From positions 1,178,001-1,242,000 of the forward strand of contig NZ_JAMOAO010000001.1 in the NCBI RefSeq assembly GCF_030555055.1: 64,000 nt of DNA, read 5' to 3'. This DNA comes from Nocardiopsis sp. YSL2. Lineage in GTDB: Bacteria; Actinomycetota; Actinomycetes; Streptosporangiales; Streptosporangiaceae. Position numbers and translations under genes: made by a program. The notes beneath the pieces were generated by a model. It ran no database searches. It saw nothing but the letters and a program-made list of their open reading frames with translations, and had not been told where the DNA came from. Within the stretch, counting starts at the first letter, position 1, and the number at the start of each line of letters is the position of its first letter. Shown one piece after another: positions 43,753 to 53,113 of the stretch.

Positions 43753-45069
43753 ATGTCCGAGCAGCGCGTCGTCCGCCCCACCCCCATCAGCGGTTTTCCC
43801 GAGTGGACCCCTCAGGTCCGGGCTGTGGAGCAGCGGTGGCTGGACCATATCCGCGCCGGGTTCGAGTCCTTCGGCTTCGCGTCGGTGGAGACCCCCTCCG
43901 TCGAGAGCCTGGACGTGCTGATGGCCAAGGGCGAGACCTCCCAGGAGGTCTACACCCTGCACCGCCTCCAGGCCGACGCCAAGGACGACTCCGACGCCAG
44001 GCTCGGGCTGCACTTCGACCTCACCGTGCCCTTCGCCCGGTACGTCGCCCAGCACTTCAACGAGCTGACCTTCCCGTTCAAGCGCTACCAGACGCAGCGC
44101 GTGTGGCGCGGCGAGCGCCCCCAGGAGGGGCGCTTCCGCGAGTTCACCCAGTGCGACATCGACGTGATCAACGTCGACTCCGTCCCGCTGCACTTCGACG
44201 CCGAGCTGCCGAGGATCGTCCACCAGGTCCTGAGCGGCCTGGACCTGCCCGCCTGGACGCTCAACGTCAACAACCGCAAGGTGCTGCAGGGCTTCTACGA
44301 GGGCCTGGGCGTCAAGGACCCGGTGGCCGTCATCCGGGCCGTGGACAAGCTCCACAAGATCGGCGACGAGGGCGTCCGCGAGATCCTGCACGGGGACGGG
44401 CTCACCGGGGAGCAGGCCGACGCCTGCCTGGCGCTGGCCCGGATCCGCGGCGCCGACGTGGCCGAGCGGGTCGCCGCGCTCGGTGTCACCTCGGAGCTGC
44501 TCACCGAGGGCCTGGACGAACTCACCTTCGTCCTGGACGAGCTCGCGGACCTGCCCGAGGGCAGCGTGGTGGCCGACCTGTCCATCGCGCGCGGCCTCGA
44601 CTACTACACCGGCACCGTGTACGAGGCGTCCTTCGACGACGACCCCGGCTACGGCAGCATCTGCGCCGGGGGCCGTTACGAGAACCTGGCCGGACAGTTC
44701 ATCCGGCGCCGCCTGCCGGGCGTGGGCATCTCCATCGGCCTCACCCGGATCTTCGCCAAGCTGGTGGCCGAGGGACGCATCGAGGAGGGGCGGGTCTGCC
44801 CGACCGACGTCATGGTCGTGGTGCCGGGCGCCGAACGGCGCGCGGAGGCGCTGCGCACCGGCGCGCTCCTGCGCGAGCGGGGGTTCAACACCGAGGTGTT
44901 CCACTCCACCGCCAAGGTCGGCAAGCAGATCCAGTACGCCGCCAAGAAGGGCATCCCCTTCGTCTGGTTCCCGCCGTTCGAGGACGGCGGCGCGCACGAG
45001 GTCAAGGAGATGGGCTCGGGCGAACAGGCCCCCGCCGACCCCACGGACTGGCGGCCCGCCGCAGGATAA
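43753..45069 (+). CDS. hisS: Histidyl-tRNA synthetase
   Basis: 438 residues, class II synthetase that charges tRNA-His. Motif 2 region RVWRGERPQEGRFREFTQCDIDVI, the His-specific RGLDYYTGTVYEA and motif 3 region GGRYENLAGQF...VGISIGLTRI are clear, followed by an anticodon-binding domain. ATG 43753 follows CCCGAGGGAGCC. It stands alone, with its own promoter. Confidence 0.95.
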   Translation: MSEQRVVRPTPISGFPEWTPQVRAVEQRWLDHIRAGFESFGFASVETPSVESLDVLMAKGETSQEVYTLHRLQADAKDDSDARLGLHFDLTVPFARYVAQHFNELTFPFKRYQTQRVWRGERPQEGRFREFTQCDIDVINVDSVPLHFDAELPRIVHQVLSGLDLPAWTLNVNNRKVLQGFYEGLGVKDPVAVIRAVDKLHKIGDEGVREILHGDGLTGEQADACLALARIRGADVAERVAALGVTSELLTEGLDELTFVLDELADLPEGSVVADLSIARGLDYYTGTVYEASFDDDPGYGSICAGGRYENLAGQFIRRRLPGVGISIGLTRIFAKLVAEGRIEEGRVCPTDVMVVVPGAERRAEALRTGALLRERGFNTEVFHSTAKVGKQIQYAAKKGIPFVWFPPFEDGGAHEVKEMGSGEQAPADPTDWRPAAG

Positions 45070-45252
45070 CGGCTGTATCGCCACGGCGCGACCGGTACGG
45101 GCGCATCAGTGCCGCCCGTACCGGAACCGGCCATTCCCGAGACATACCCGGCCCGTCGGTGCCAGACTGGTGACAGCCTGTCCTCCGTGGTCGCCACGCC
45201 CTCCGGGGCGTGCATGTCGCGGGCCGATTCGGTGTCCTACGTAATCGAGGCC

Positions 45253-47709
45253 ATGTCTCATCCTCGCCACAACCTGCCCCTGTCCGCCGGCGAGTTCATC
45301 CGGTTCGTCGGACGCGAGCGCGACATCGTCGACCTCGGCCGTCTGCTCGGCACCGCCAGACTTGTCACCCTGACGGGCACCGGCGGCATCGGCAAGACCC
45401 GACTCGCCCTCCACCTGGCCGAGCGCGTGCTCCGCCGGTTCCCCGACGGTGCGCGTTTCGTCGACCTCAGTGAAGCCTCCACGCACGAGCAGGCGCTGCG
45501 GGCCGTCGCCGTGAGCCTCCAGGCGGTCGAGGACGACGCCCGGACGATGACGGACGCCATCATCACGTCCCTGCGCACGCAGAACCTCCTGCTGTTCCTG
45601 GACACCTGCGAGCACGCCGTCGGGCCGATGGCCGAACTCTGCCAGGCGATCCTGCGCGACTGCCCCCGCGTGCGGATCCTGGCGACCAGCCGCCAACCGC
45701 TGCACGTGCCCGAGGAGAGCATCTGGCGGGTGCCGCCGCTCTCCCTGCCCTCGCGCCCCACACCCACCGACCCCTACGCCGACGACCCGGCCCCCATCCC
45801 CCGGCGGGACACCCAGCGCTATGAGTCGGTGCGGCTCTTCGTCACCCGGGCGCACGCGGCCCGCGCCGGCTTCGAGATGACCCGTGAGAACTCCGGCTAC
45901 GTCGCGGAGATCTGCCGGATGCTGGACGGCATGCCGCTGGCCATCGAACTGGCCGCGGCGCGCGTGCGCGTGCTCAGCGTCCAGCAGATCCTGCGCCGCC
46001 TGGACGACCGTTTCCAGCTGCTCACCAGCGACGGCTCCGGCGACCTGCCGCCCCGCCAGCGCACCCTGCGCGCGGTCCTGGAGTGGAGCCACGGCCTGCT
46101 CACCGAGCCCGAGCGGCTGCTGCTGCACCGGTTGTCGGTGTTCACCACCTGGAACCTGGAGGCCGCCGAGGAGGTGTGCTCGGGCGAGGGGGTGGCCTCC
46201 GCCGACATCCTTCCCCTGCACTTCTCCCTCCTGGACAAGTCGCTGATCGTCATCGACGCCGAGATCGACGGGACGGCGCACTACCGCCTGACCGAGACGG
46301 TGCGCGCCTACGCGGCCGAGAACCTGGCCGCCCAGGGCCAGGAGGAGCACGAGCGCTGGTCGCGCTACCTCCGGTTCTGCGTCGCGCAACTGGAGACCGC
46401 CGCCAAACGCTCGCTGACGCCGTTGGAGTGGTCGGAGCGCCTGTCGCTGCTGCGGCTGCTCGACCACCACCGCGAGAACTACGGCCGGGTGGTCGACTGG
46501 GCGCTGGGCGCCGGCCGCGTGGCCGAGGCGCTGCGGGTGTGCCTGGCGCTGCGCCCCTACTGGATGGTGCGGGACCTGGCGTCCGAGGGCAGCCGCCTCC
46601 TGGGCCGGGTCCTGGCCACCGCTCCCGACGACCAGCCCCCGAGCCTGCGCACGCGCGCCCTGGCGCTCCAGGCCGAGCTGCGCCTGGACATCGACACCGC
46701 GCCCACCACCACGACGCTGGCCCTGAGCGCGCTGGAGGCGGCCCGGGCCTGCCGTGAGGCGGGGGCCGCCGCCTCCGCGCTGGCCACTCTGGCGTCGCTG
46801 TCCCTGCGCACGGGAGCGGCCGACGAGGCCCGGGCCCACGCCGAGCGGGCGCAGGAGTGGATCGCCGACGTCCACGACCCCATCTCCGAGGGGAACGTGC
46901 GCGGCGTGCTCGCCCAGCTCGCGCGCCGGGCGGGGCGGACGGACGAGGCCGTCGCGTACCTGGAGCGCAGCATGGCGATGGGCGAGGAGCTCGGTGACCG
47001 CTGGGGCTCGGCGCGCTGCCTGCACGCCCTGGGCTCGATCGCCGCCGAGCAGCGCGACTTCGCCCGGGCGCGTGCGCTGTGCGCCGAGGCGCTGTCGATC
47101 TTCGAGGAGCTGAACGCCGCGCCGGCCACGGCCCGCTGCGCTCGGGCCCTGGGGCGTCTGCACCTGGCCGAGGGAGACGTCCTGGCGGCGCGTGAACCGC
47201 TCGCGACCTGTCTGCGGGTGAGCTTCACGTCCGGGCAGCGGATCGCGGTCGCACGGGCCCTGGAGGCGCTGGCGGAGCTGGCGCTGGCCGAGGAGGAGGC
47301 CGAGCGCGCCGCCGCGCTCACGGGCGTGGCCTCGGACCTGCGGACGTCGCTGGACCGCCCGTCCGGCGAGACGGTCCGGCTCAGGTCGGCGGTGGAGCGC
47401 AGGGTGGGATCGGCCCGCGCGGCCGAGGCCTGGAACGCCTGGCGCTCGCTGCCGCTGGAGCAGGTCCGCGACCGCGCGCTGGCGTTCCCGCAGGTGGTCA
47501 CCGAGGAGTCACCCTACGGAGCCCTGACGCCCCGGGAACGCGAGATCGCCGAGCTGGCCGAACACGGCCTGTCCAACCGTGAGATCGCCGAACGGCTGAC
47601 GATCAGCCAGGCGACCGCAGCCCGACATATCGCGAACATCTTCAGAAAACTCTCCATTTCCTCAAGGACACAGTTGACCGGCTGGAGTGCCTCCAGTGAC
47701 CCTGGCTGA
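45253..47709 (+). CDS. LuxR-family regulator with NB-ARC-type ATPase and TPR-like repeats
   Basis: 818 residues. FVGRERDI leads into the ATPase with Walker A GTGGIGKT (42-49), Walker B LLLFLDTCEH, and sensor GMPLAIELAAARV. Helical TPR-like repeats fill the middle to about 740. A LuxR helix-turn-helix ends the chain (LTPREREIAELAEHGLSNREIAERL). This is the signal-transduction ATPase (STAND/LAL-like) design, active upon ligand or partner binding. ATG 45253 is chosen by alignment with the next paralogue; ATG 45214 is an alternative. Such regulators often control nearby secondary metabolism, but the target is unknown. Confidence 0.85.
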   Translation: MSHPRHNLPLSAGEFIRFVGRERDIVDLGRLLGTARLVTLTGTGGIGKTRLALHLAERVLRRFPDGARFVDLSEASTHEQALRAVAVSLQAVEDDARTMTDAIITSLRTQNLLLFLDTCEHAVGPMAELCQAILRDCPRVRILATSRQPLHVPEESIWRVPPLSLPSRPTPTDPYADDPAPIPRRDTQRYESVRLFVTRAHAARAGFEMTRENSGYVAEICRMLDGMPLAIELAAARVRVLSVQQILRRLDDRFQLLTSDGSGDLPPRQRTLRAVLEWSHGLLTEPERLLLHRLSVFTTWNLEAAEEVCSGEGVASADILPLHFSLLDKSLIVIDAEIDGTAHYRLTETVRAYAAENLAAQGQEEHERWSRYLRFCVAQLETAAKRSLTPLEWSERLSLLRLLDHHRENYGRVVDWALGAGRVAEALRVCLALRPYWMVRDLASEGSRLLGRVLATAPDDQPPSLRTRALALQAELRLDIDTAPTTTTLALSALEAARACREAGAAASALATLASLSLRTGAADEARAHAERAQEWIADVHDPISEGNVRGVLAQLARRAGRTDEAVAYLERSMAMGEELGDRWGSARCLHALGSIAAEQRDFARARALCAEALSIFEELNAAPATARCARALGRLHLAEGDVLAAREPLATCLRVSFTSGQRIAVARALEALAELALAEEEAERAAALTGVASDLRTSLDRPSGETVRLRSAVERRVGSARAAEAWNAWRSLPLEQVRDRALAFPQVVTEESPYGALTPREREIAELAEHGLSNREIAERLTISQATAARHIANIFRKLSISSRTQLTGWSASSDPG

Positions 47710-47948
47710 GCACCGTGCGCGGCACCGGAAGCACTTGCACAGTGCGCGTGCACGCGCTAAACCAGAAACTCCGTCCGCTGCTGCCGACCTCACTGCTCCC
47801 CCGACCCGACCACCCCTCCTCCGCCCCCGGTGAGGGCCTTCCACCCGTCTTCCGCCACCGCCCCCGGGCGCGACGCGAACGGTGAGGGCTTGCACCCTCG
47901 ACCGAGAGCCTCCGGCTCCTCCCCTGACAGCCCCTACAAGTGAAGGCC

Positions 47949-50519
47949 ATGGCACCTTTGACCGCGCCCGCGCGGCACAACCTCCCCCGGCCGGGGACCG
48001 GCTTCGTGGGCCGCGAGCGGGATCTGAGCGACCTGCTCCGCCTGCTCGGCTCCAGCCGCTCCGTCACCCTGTGCGGGGCCGACGGCATCGGCAAGACCCG
48101 GCTGGCGCTGCGGGTGGCCGAGCAGTCCACCGCCTCCTTCCCCGACGGCGTGTGGATGGCCGACCTCACCGACGCCCGGTCGACGCTGGAGGTGTACGCC
48201 CGTGTGGCGCAGGCGGTCAGAGTGGTGGAGGAGCCGGGGCAACCGCTGTCGGCCACGGTGACCGAGGCGCTGCGGCACCGTCGTCTCCTGCTGGTACTGG
48301 ACTCCTGCGACCATGTCGCGAACGAGGTCGTGGGGGTCGGTGAGTCGCTGCTCGCCTCGTGCCCGGACGTGTCGGTGCTGTTGACGAGTGAGGACCCGGT
48401 CCGGCTCTCCGGCGGGACGGTGTGGCGCGTCCCGGCGATGTCCCCGCCCATGGCCGCGCGCAACGCACCCCCGCCCGACCCCGCCGACGGTGAGGCGGTC
48501 CGCCTGTTCCTGGACCGCGCCCGCACCCGGGACCCCCGCTTCTCCGCCTCGCAGGAGCAGCTGGAGGACGTCGCCGTCGTGTGCGACCTGGCGGGTGGCG
48601 TTCCACTGGCCATCGAGGTGCTGGGCGCGAGCGCGCCCGAGACCGGGCCGGACGAGCTCGCCCGGGGCCTGGGCTCGCATCTGGCTTCGCCGTCGGCGCG
48701 GCCCGGCCCCGGCCAGGCCGTCTCTCGCAGCGAGGTACTGCCACTGGTGCTGGACTTCGTCTACGAGTCGCTGCCCGAGCCCGAGCGCCTCCTGCTGCGG
48801 CGGCTGTCGGTGTTCCGCGGATGGGACCTGGAGCTGGCCGAGCAGGTCTGCTCCGACGAGGCCCTGTCCGAGTCCGACATCCTCGACCTGCTGACGTCAC
48901 TGCTGGACCGGTCCCTGATCACCGTCACCGGCGAGTTCGAGGGCCGGGTCCGCTACCGCCTGCCGGAGGCCGTGCGCCGGTTCGCCCAGGAGCGGTTGTC
49001 GGAGGCGGGTGAGGCGGAGCTGTTCCAGGAGCGCCTGATGGCGCGGATGCTGCGCCTGGCCGAGGACCTGGGCCGGCGGCTGGAGTCCAGCCGGGGGATG
49101 CCCTGGGCCGAGCGCGACTCCGGGCGCCAGCGGGTGATCGCCGAGTACGACACCCTGCGCTCGCTCCTGCGCTGGTCCTACCAGCGGGGCGCCGCCGAGC
49201 CGGGTCTGCGGCTGTGCGTGAGCCTGACCGCCCACTGGGTGAGCCACCACAACTACTCCGAGGGCGCGCACTGGCTGGACCGGCTGCTGGCGCTGGACGA
49301 GGCGGCCAAGGCGCCCTCCCGCGCCCGTGCCCTGGTCGGGCGCGCCCAGCTGGCCCGGGTCCGTCGCGATCACGACCTGGCGCTGTCCATGGGCGAGGAG
49401 GGGCTGCGGCTGTGCCGCGAGTCGGGCGACGACGTGTTCGTCCGGACCGCTCTGAACCTGCTGGCCCTGGTGGGCGTGCGTTCGCGCACCCCGGACCGGG
49501 CGGCGGTGCGGGTCGAGGAGGCCCTGCGGCTGTGCCGTGACGTCGGGGACGTGTGGGGCGAGGCGATCGCGCTGGGCACCCGGGCGGCGCTGGTCGCCCA
49601 GCAGGGCGACTACCCCAGTTCGGACCAGCACTACACGACCGCCCTGACGCTGCTGCGCGGCATGGACCACCGCTGGGGCGTGGCGGTGACCCTCATGGGC
49701 CAGGCGCGGGCCGCGGAGGCCAATGACGACCTCATGACGGCGGACCGCTGCTACCGGGAGGCGCTGGACACCCAGCGCGTCATCGGGTCGGTGGCCGAGG
49801 AGGCGCGGTGCCTGGCCGGGATCGGCCGGGTGGCGCACGCGCTGGGTTCCACGGAGCAGGCCTACGACTACCTCAGCGAAGGGCTCGTACTCAGTCATTC
49901 GACGGGGCAGCGGGCCGAGGCCGCGCGCACGCTGGTCGCGATCGCGCGGGTGGCGTTCGGTGCGGGGCTGCGCGAGGAGGCGTGCCTGCTGGCGGGGTCG
50001 GCGACCCAGGTACGGTCGGACCTGGGCCTGGTGACCCACGAGGCGCCGTGGCCGTTCGTGAAGGTGGAGCGGGTCCGTCGGCGGCGCCGGCGGCTGGTCG
50101 ACTGGTGGGAGCGGGGCCGGGCGATGCCGCTGTCGGACGCCGTGGACCTGGCCGAGCGGGTGACGGTGGAACGCCGCCGCCCTTCCTCGCGCTCGCCGCG
50201 CAGGCGTGAGCGCGAGGCGGGCACGACGGCCGACACCCGGCGCACGCCCCGGGGGCCCCAGGCGAACACCGCTGGGCACGACGGGGGCGCTGCACCCGCC
50301 GCTCCGGAGTCGGAGCCCCCGAGCTCGCGGCTCACCCAGCGGGAGCTGGAGGTCGCACGGCTGGTGAGCCGGGGCAAGAGCAACCCGGAGATCGCCCGCA
50401 CGCTCTTCATCACGCCCTCGACCGCGGCGCGGCACGTGGCCAACATCAACCGGAAGATGGGATTCCACTCGCGGACGCAGATCGCGGCATGGGTGGAGCG
50501 GCATCGCGACACCGGCTGA
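47949..50519 (+). CDS. LuxR-family regulator with NB-ARC-type ATPase, paralogue of the preceding gene
   Basis: 856 residues, same layout as its neighbour: ARHNLPRPGTGFVGRERDLSDLLRLLG, Walker A CGADGIGKT, LLLVLDSCDH, GGVPLAIEVLG, TPR-like repeats, then a linker of about 80 residues rich in Arg, Pro and Gly, and a LuxR helix-turn-helix (LTQRELEVARLVSRGKSNPEIARTLF). ATG 47949; GTG 47940 is an in-frame alternative. It lies 239 bases after the first gene, a likely tandem duplication that has diverged strongly. Target unknown. Confidence 0.83.
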   Translation: MAPLTAPARHNLPRPGTGFVGRERDLSDLLRLLGSSRSVTLCGADGIGKTRLALRVAEQSTASFPDGVWMADLTDARSTLEVYARVAQAVRVVEEPGQPLSATVTEALRHRRLLLVLDSCDHVANEVVGVGESLLASCPDVSVLLTSEDPVRLSGGTVWRVPAMSPPMAARNAPPPDPADGEAVRLFLDRARTRDPRFSASQEQLEDVAVVCDLAGGVPLAIEVLGASAPETGPDELARGLGSHLASPSARPGPGQAVSRSEVLPLVLDFVYESLPEPERLLLRRLSVFRGWDLELAEQVCSDEALSESDILDLLTSLLDRSLITVTGEFEGRVRYRLPEAVRRFAQERLSEAGEAELFQERLMARMLRLAEDLGRRLESSRGMPWAERDSGRQRVIAEYDTLRSLLRWSYQRGAAEPGLRLCVSLTAHWVSHHNYSEGAHWLDRLLALDEAAKAPSRARALVGRAQLARVRRDHDLALSMGEEGLRLCRESGDDVFVRTALNLLALVGVRSRTPDRAAVRVEEALRLCRDVGDVWGEAIALGTRAALVAQQGDYPSSDQHYTTALTLLRGMDHRWGVAVTLMGQARAAEANDDLMTADRCYREALDTQRVIGSVAEEARCLAGIGRVAHALGSTEQAYDYLSEGLVLSHSTGQRAEAARTLVAIARVAFGAGLREEACLLAGSATQVRSDLGLVTHEAPWPFVKVERVRRRRRRLVDWWERGRAMPLSDAVDLAERVTVERRRPSSRSPRRREREAGTTADTRRTPRGPQANTAGHDGGAAPAAPESEPPSSRLTQRELEVARLVSRGKSNPEIARTLFITPSTAARHVANINRKMGFHSRTQIAAWVERHRDTG

Positions 50520-50589
50520 ACGAAGGCACAGAGACCGGCTCGAACCGCACGGATCGGGCTGTGTAGTCAGTCCGGCGACAGAATCTACA

Positions 50590-50642
50590 TATGCATCTGC
50601 ATCGCAATATGCATGTGCATGTGGTTGTGAACGCGCTAGGCT
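50590..50642 (+). promoter_or_regulatory. Direct-repeat operator and -10 box
   Basis: TATGCATCTGCATC (50590-50603) and TATGCATGTGCATG (50608-50621) are 12/14 identical with an 18-base period, in a distinctly AT-rich patch. A -10-like TAGGCT follows at 50637-50642, eight bases before ATG 50650. This looks like a controlled promoter with a leaderless transcript. Confidence 0.5.
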
Positions 50643-50649
50643 TCCAGAC

Positions 50650-50928
50650 ATGGAACTCAGGCCCTTCCGTTCATTGGAGTGGCGGTGGGCGCAGGGGTTC
50701 CGAGAGCGGCCGTCGGGCCCGGGCCGAACACCGGGCACCCGTCGGACCGTCAGCCCCGGGCCCGTCCCGGGGCCGGTGGAACCGTGCGAGCGCGGGGTGG
50801 AACCTGGGGAGGGCCCCCGCCTCCGCACGGCGCTGCCGGGCTCGCCACGTGGAGGGGGCGTGACGAGCCCGAGCAGCGGATCCGCCGTCGTGTGGACGAG
50901 GTGGGGGTACGCATGGGGGTTGGACTGA
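50650..50928 (+). CDS. Possible leaderless small ORF
   Basis: 92 codons from ATG 50650, placed 7 bases after a -10 box, the geometry of a leaderless gene. The N-terminus (MELRPFRSLEWRWAQGF) looks protein-like; the rest is Pro/Gly/Arg-rich and less convincing. The end of the +1-shifted frame (DEPEQRIRRRVDEVGVR, to 50912) looks more coding, so this may be a gene broken by a frameshift. It overlaps the next gene start. Confidence 0.3.
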   Translation: MELRPFRSLEWRWAQGFRERPSGPGRTPGTRRTVSPGPVPGPVEPCERGVEPGEGPRLRTALPGSPRGGGVTSPSSGSAVVWTRWGYAWGLD

Positions 50929-51761
50929 CTTCAGGAACCGAGCGGTCGGGACGGCACCTGCCGCGCAGGGACGACCCGATCGGATCACTGACCGGGGGCC
51001 TGTGCGAACGGCTGCGGCTGCGGCCGACCCGAGGGGGATCGATCCGGGGCGCCGGCCGCCGGGTGGACGCGCTGACGTTCGCCGCGACGGTGGAGCGGGC
51101 CGCCGCCGGACTGAGCCGCCGGGGCCTGTGCCTGGGAGACGTCGTGGGCGTGCTCGCCCCGGTCTCGCCGGACCGGTTCACGGCCACGTACACGGTGATG
51201 GCCGTGGGCGGCCGGGCGCTTCCGCTGTCCACGGAGTCCGACCCCGACACCCAGTGCGCGGTGCTCGCCGAGACCGACGCCCGGCTGCTGCTGGTGAGCG
51301 CGGAGCTGGCGACGACCGCACTGGAGCTGGCCGAGCGCTCGCGCGTGCGGCAGGTGATCGCCTTCGGCGACGCCCTGGGGACGACGCCCTTCGAGGACCT
51401 GTTGCAGCCGAGCCCGGACGGCAACGGCTACAACCCCACGCGGGGCCTGTTCGACAACGGCATCCTCGGCTACGACCGCACGCCCGAGGGGATCCTGACG
51501 ACGCTGTACCCGCACAGCGACCTCATGAGCCGCTTCACCGACCTGCGCGGGCGGCTGGAGCTGACCGCCGACGACGTCGTGGCGGTGGACGAGCGGGGGG
51601 ACGAGCCCACCCGCGCGGCCCTGGTGGCCCTGGCGCTGTGGACGGGGGCGTGCGTGGTGTGCGGTTCCGGTTCCCCGGCGCCGGAGGGGCGCCAGGTGAC
51701 GGTGCGGTGCGCGCCCGAGCCGGTGCGGGTGGCCCACCCCCGCGCCGAGGGGATGTGCTGA
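50913..51761 (+). CDS. Truncated AMP-binding (ANL) enzyme homologue, probably inactive
   Basis: 282 residues, similar to the N-terminal half of acyl-CoA synthetases: LTFAATVERAAAGLSRRGLCLGDVVGVLAPVSPDRF and VMAVGGRALPLSTESDPDTQCAVLAETDARLLLVS. Where active enzymes have the Ser/Thr/Gly-rich P-loop (SSGTTGxPKG) this reads YDRTPEGILTTLYPHSDLM, and the C-terminal lid domain is missing. It therefore cannot be expected to adenylate. It may be a decayed gene or a regulator built on the fold. It follows the two LuxR genes. Confidence 0.6.
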   Translation: MGVGLTSGTERSGRHLPRRDDPIGSLTGGLCERLRLRPTRGGSIRGAGRRVDALTFAATVERAAAGLSRRGLCLGDVVGVLAPVSPDRFTATYTVMAVGGRALPLSTESDPDTQCAVLAETDARLLLVSAELATTALELAERSRVRQVIAFGDALGTTPFEDLLQPSPDGNGYNPTRGLFDNGILGYDRTPEGILTTLYPHSDLMSRFTDLRGRLELTADDVVAVDERGDEPTRAALVALALWTGACVVCGSGSPAPEGRQVTVRCAPEPVRVAHPRAEGMC

Positions 51762-51893
51762 CCGGCCGCCGCCGGGACCACCGGGCCGAACGGCCGGTCC
51801 GTCCGTGACCTCGCCGGCGTCGCGCGCTTCGGGGACGCCCTCGGCCCGCCCCCGGGTCCGGGAGCGGTCCCGGGATCCACTCCCGGACCCGGT

Positions 51894-52394
51894 TCAGGAA
51901 CGGTCGTCGATCTCGAACCAGGCCACGTGCGTGGCCTCGTTCCAGTAGTCACCGCTGCGGGTCGCGCAACTGTCGACGATGAGTTTGCCTCGACCGAAGT
52001 CCTCGCCGTCGTCGCGTGAGTGCCCGCCCTCGCCCTCGCGCTCGCCCTGGTCGGCCACGGCGACGCGGAGGCGTCCGGCGTCGGAGCGGATGAACAGGGT
52101 CATGACCCCGCCGCTCTGTCCGGAGCGCGAGTGCAACAGCGCGTTGGTCGCCAGTTCGCTGACCGCCAGCTCAGCGTCGTCCAGCACCTCGTCGGAGTGG
52201 CCCATGCGGTCGAGGAACTCGCGTACCCGGGCGCGGACCGAGCGGACCGCGGTGAGGTTGCCCGCGCAGCTCCACACGGTGTGGTCCGTGACGCCTCCGG
52301 TCACGTCGGCGACATCGATCGCCGAAACGTCCGGTGTGATGCCGTCCGGGGCGTCCGCGGGCATGAACTCGCGGAGTTGCCTCGCCTCAGCCAT
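51894..52394 (-). CDS. RsbW/SpoIIAB-type ATP-binding regulatory protein
   Basis: 166 residues. GHKL ATPase fold: N box E80-L-A-T-N84 (SELATNALLHS), G1 box VADQGERE (116-120) and G2-like FGRGKLIVD (133-141). Proteins of this type are anti-sigma kinases or their relatives and are very numerous in streptomycetes. ATG 52394 follows GGAGTGACCGG at 7 bases; longer frames run into the promoter. No sigma or anti-anti-sigma gene is adjacent. Confidence 0.8.
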   Translation of the reverse strand: MAEARQLREFMPADAPDGITPDVSAIDVADVTGGVTDHTVWSCAGNLTAVRSVRARVREFLDRMGHSDEVLDDAELAVSELATNALLHSRSGQSGGVMTLFIRSDAGRLRVAVADQGEREGEGGHSRDDGEDFGRGKLIVDSCATRSGDYWNEATHVAWFEIDDRS

Positions 52395-53113
52395 CCGGTC
52401 ACTCCAATCACCCGCGTCGGGCGCGCGGGTCGCGCCGCCTGCACTCACCTTAGACAAGGGCGTACTTGCTCCAGAACAGCACACCCGGCTTCGGCATGCC
52501 GGGGATTGGCCACAAAACCCCGTCACGTGTCCTCCCCGAGGAGGACAAAGGAAACGCTCCGGACCCCAGGCGAACCCATGTGAGGTGTAACACGCAGGCA
52601 ATGCGCGTCCTCACGGCGGTGGCCGGATATGGCCGCCGGCGGGCGATCGCGCCCCGTCGGACCCACCGCACACCGACACGCACAGCAGTCACACGGGACC
52701 TCACCGTTACAACCCCGTAACAGAAACCGGCGAAACGGATAAATCAGCCCTTAAACACCACGGTTTCGCTTCCCGGAGACATCGATTGGGGCACAACCCC
52801 CGGTGGCCCGACCGCGGTGCGCGCCGCCCTGGGAGCGCGGGCGCGATGCGCACACGAGCACGCTCAGCTCACGCGCCAGGCGCCGGAAAGTACCAGGCCA
52901 CAGCCGGATTCGCCACCATGCCACGCGACCGCTCCCCCGGCCCGATCGATGCGCAGGAACCACCGCCTGTCAGCACATGAGCGCATTTGACGCTCTCATC
53001 AGGCGCAACAAGGATCAGATGAGTCGACTCCGGCCCCACGTGCCGTGCCCCACGGACGCCGCCCCCCACCCGGGGTCGACACCGAGAAGTTCCCAGTCCA
53101 GACGAGGTGTCCT
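52395..53113. other. Gene-free divergent region before the ABC importer operon
   Basis: 719 bases with no supported gene, AT-richer around 52700-52770. GTTAC-AACCCC-GTAAC forms a dyad at 52706-52721, and GAGCG-CATTTGA-CGCTC another at about 52980-52996, some 120 bases before the importer operon. Promoters for both flanking genes must lie here. Confidence 0.4.

Noticed and set aside
43047..45173. 708-codon plus-strand frame through the repeats and hisS
   Set aside because: It is out of frame with hisS and low-complexity; the hisS frame is certain.
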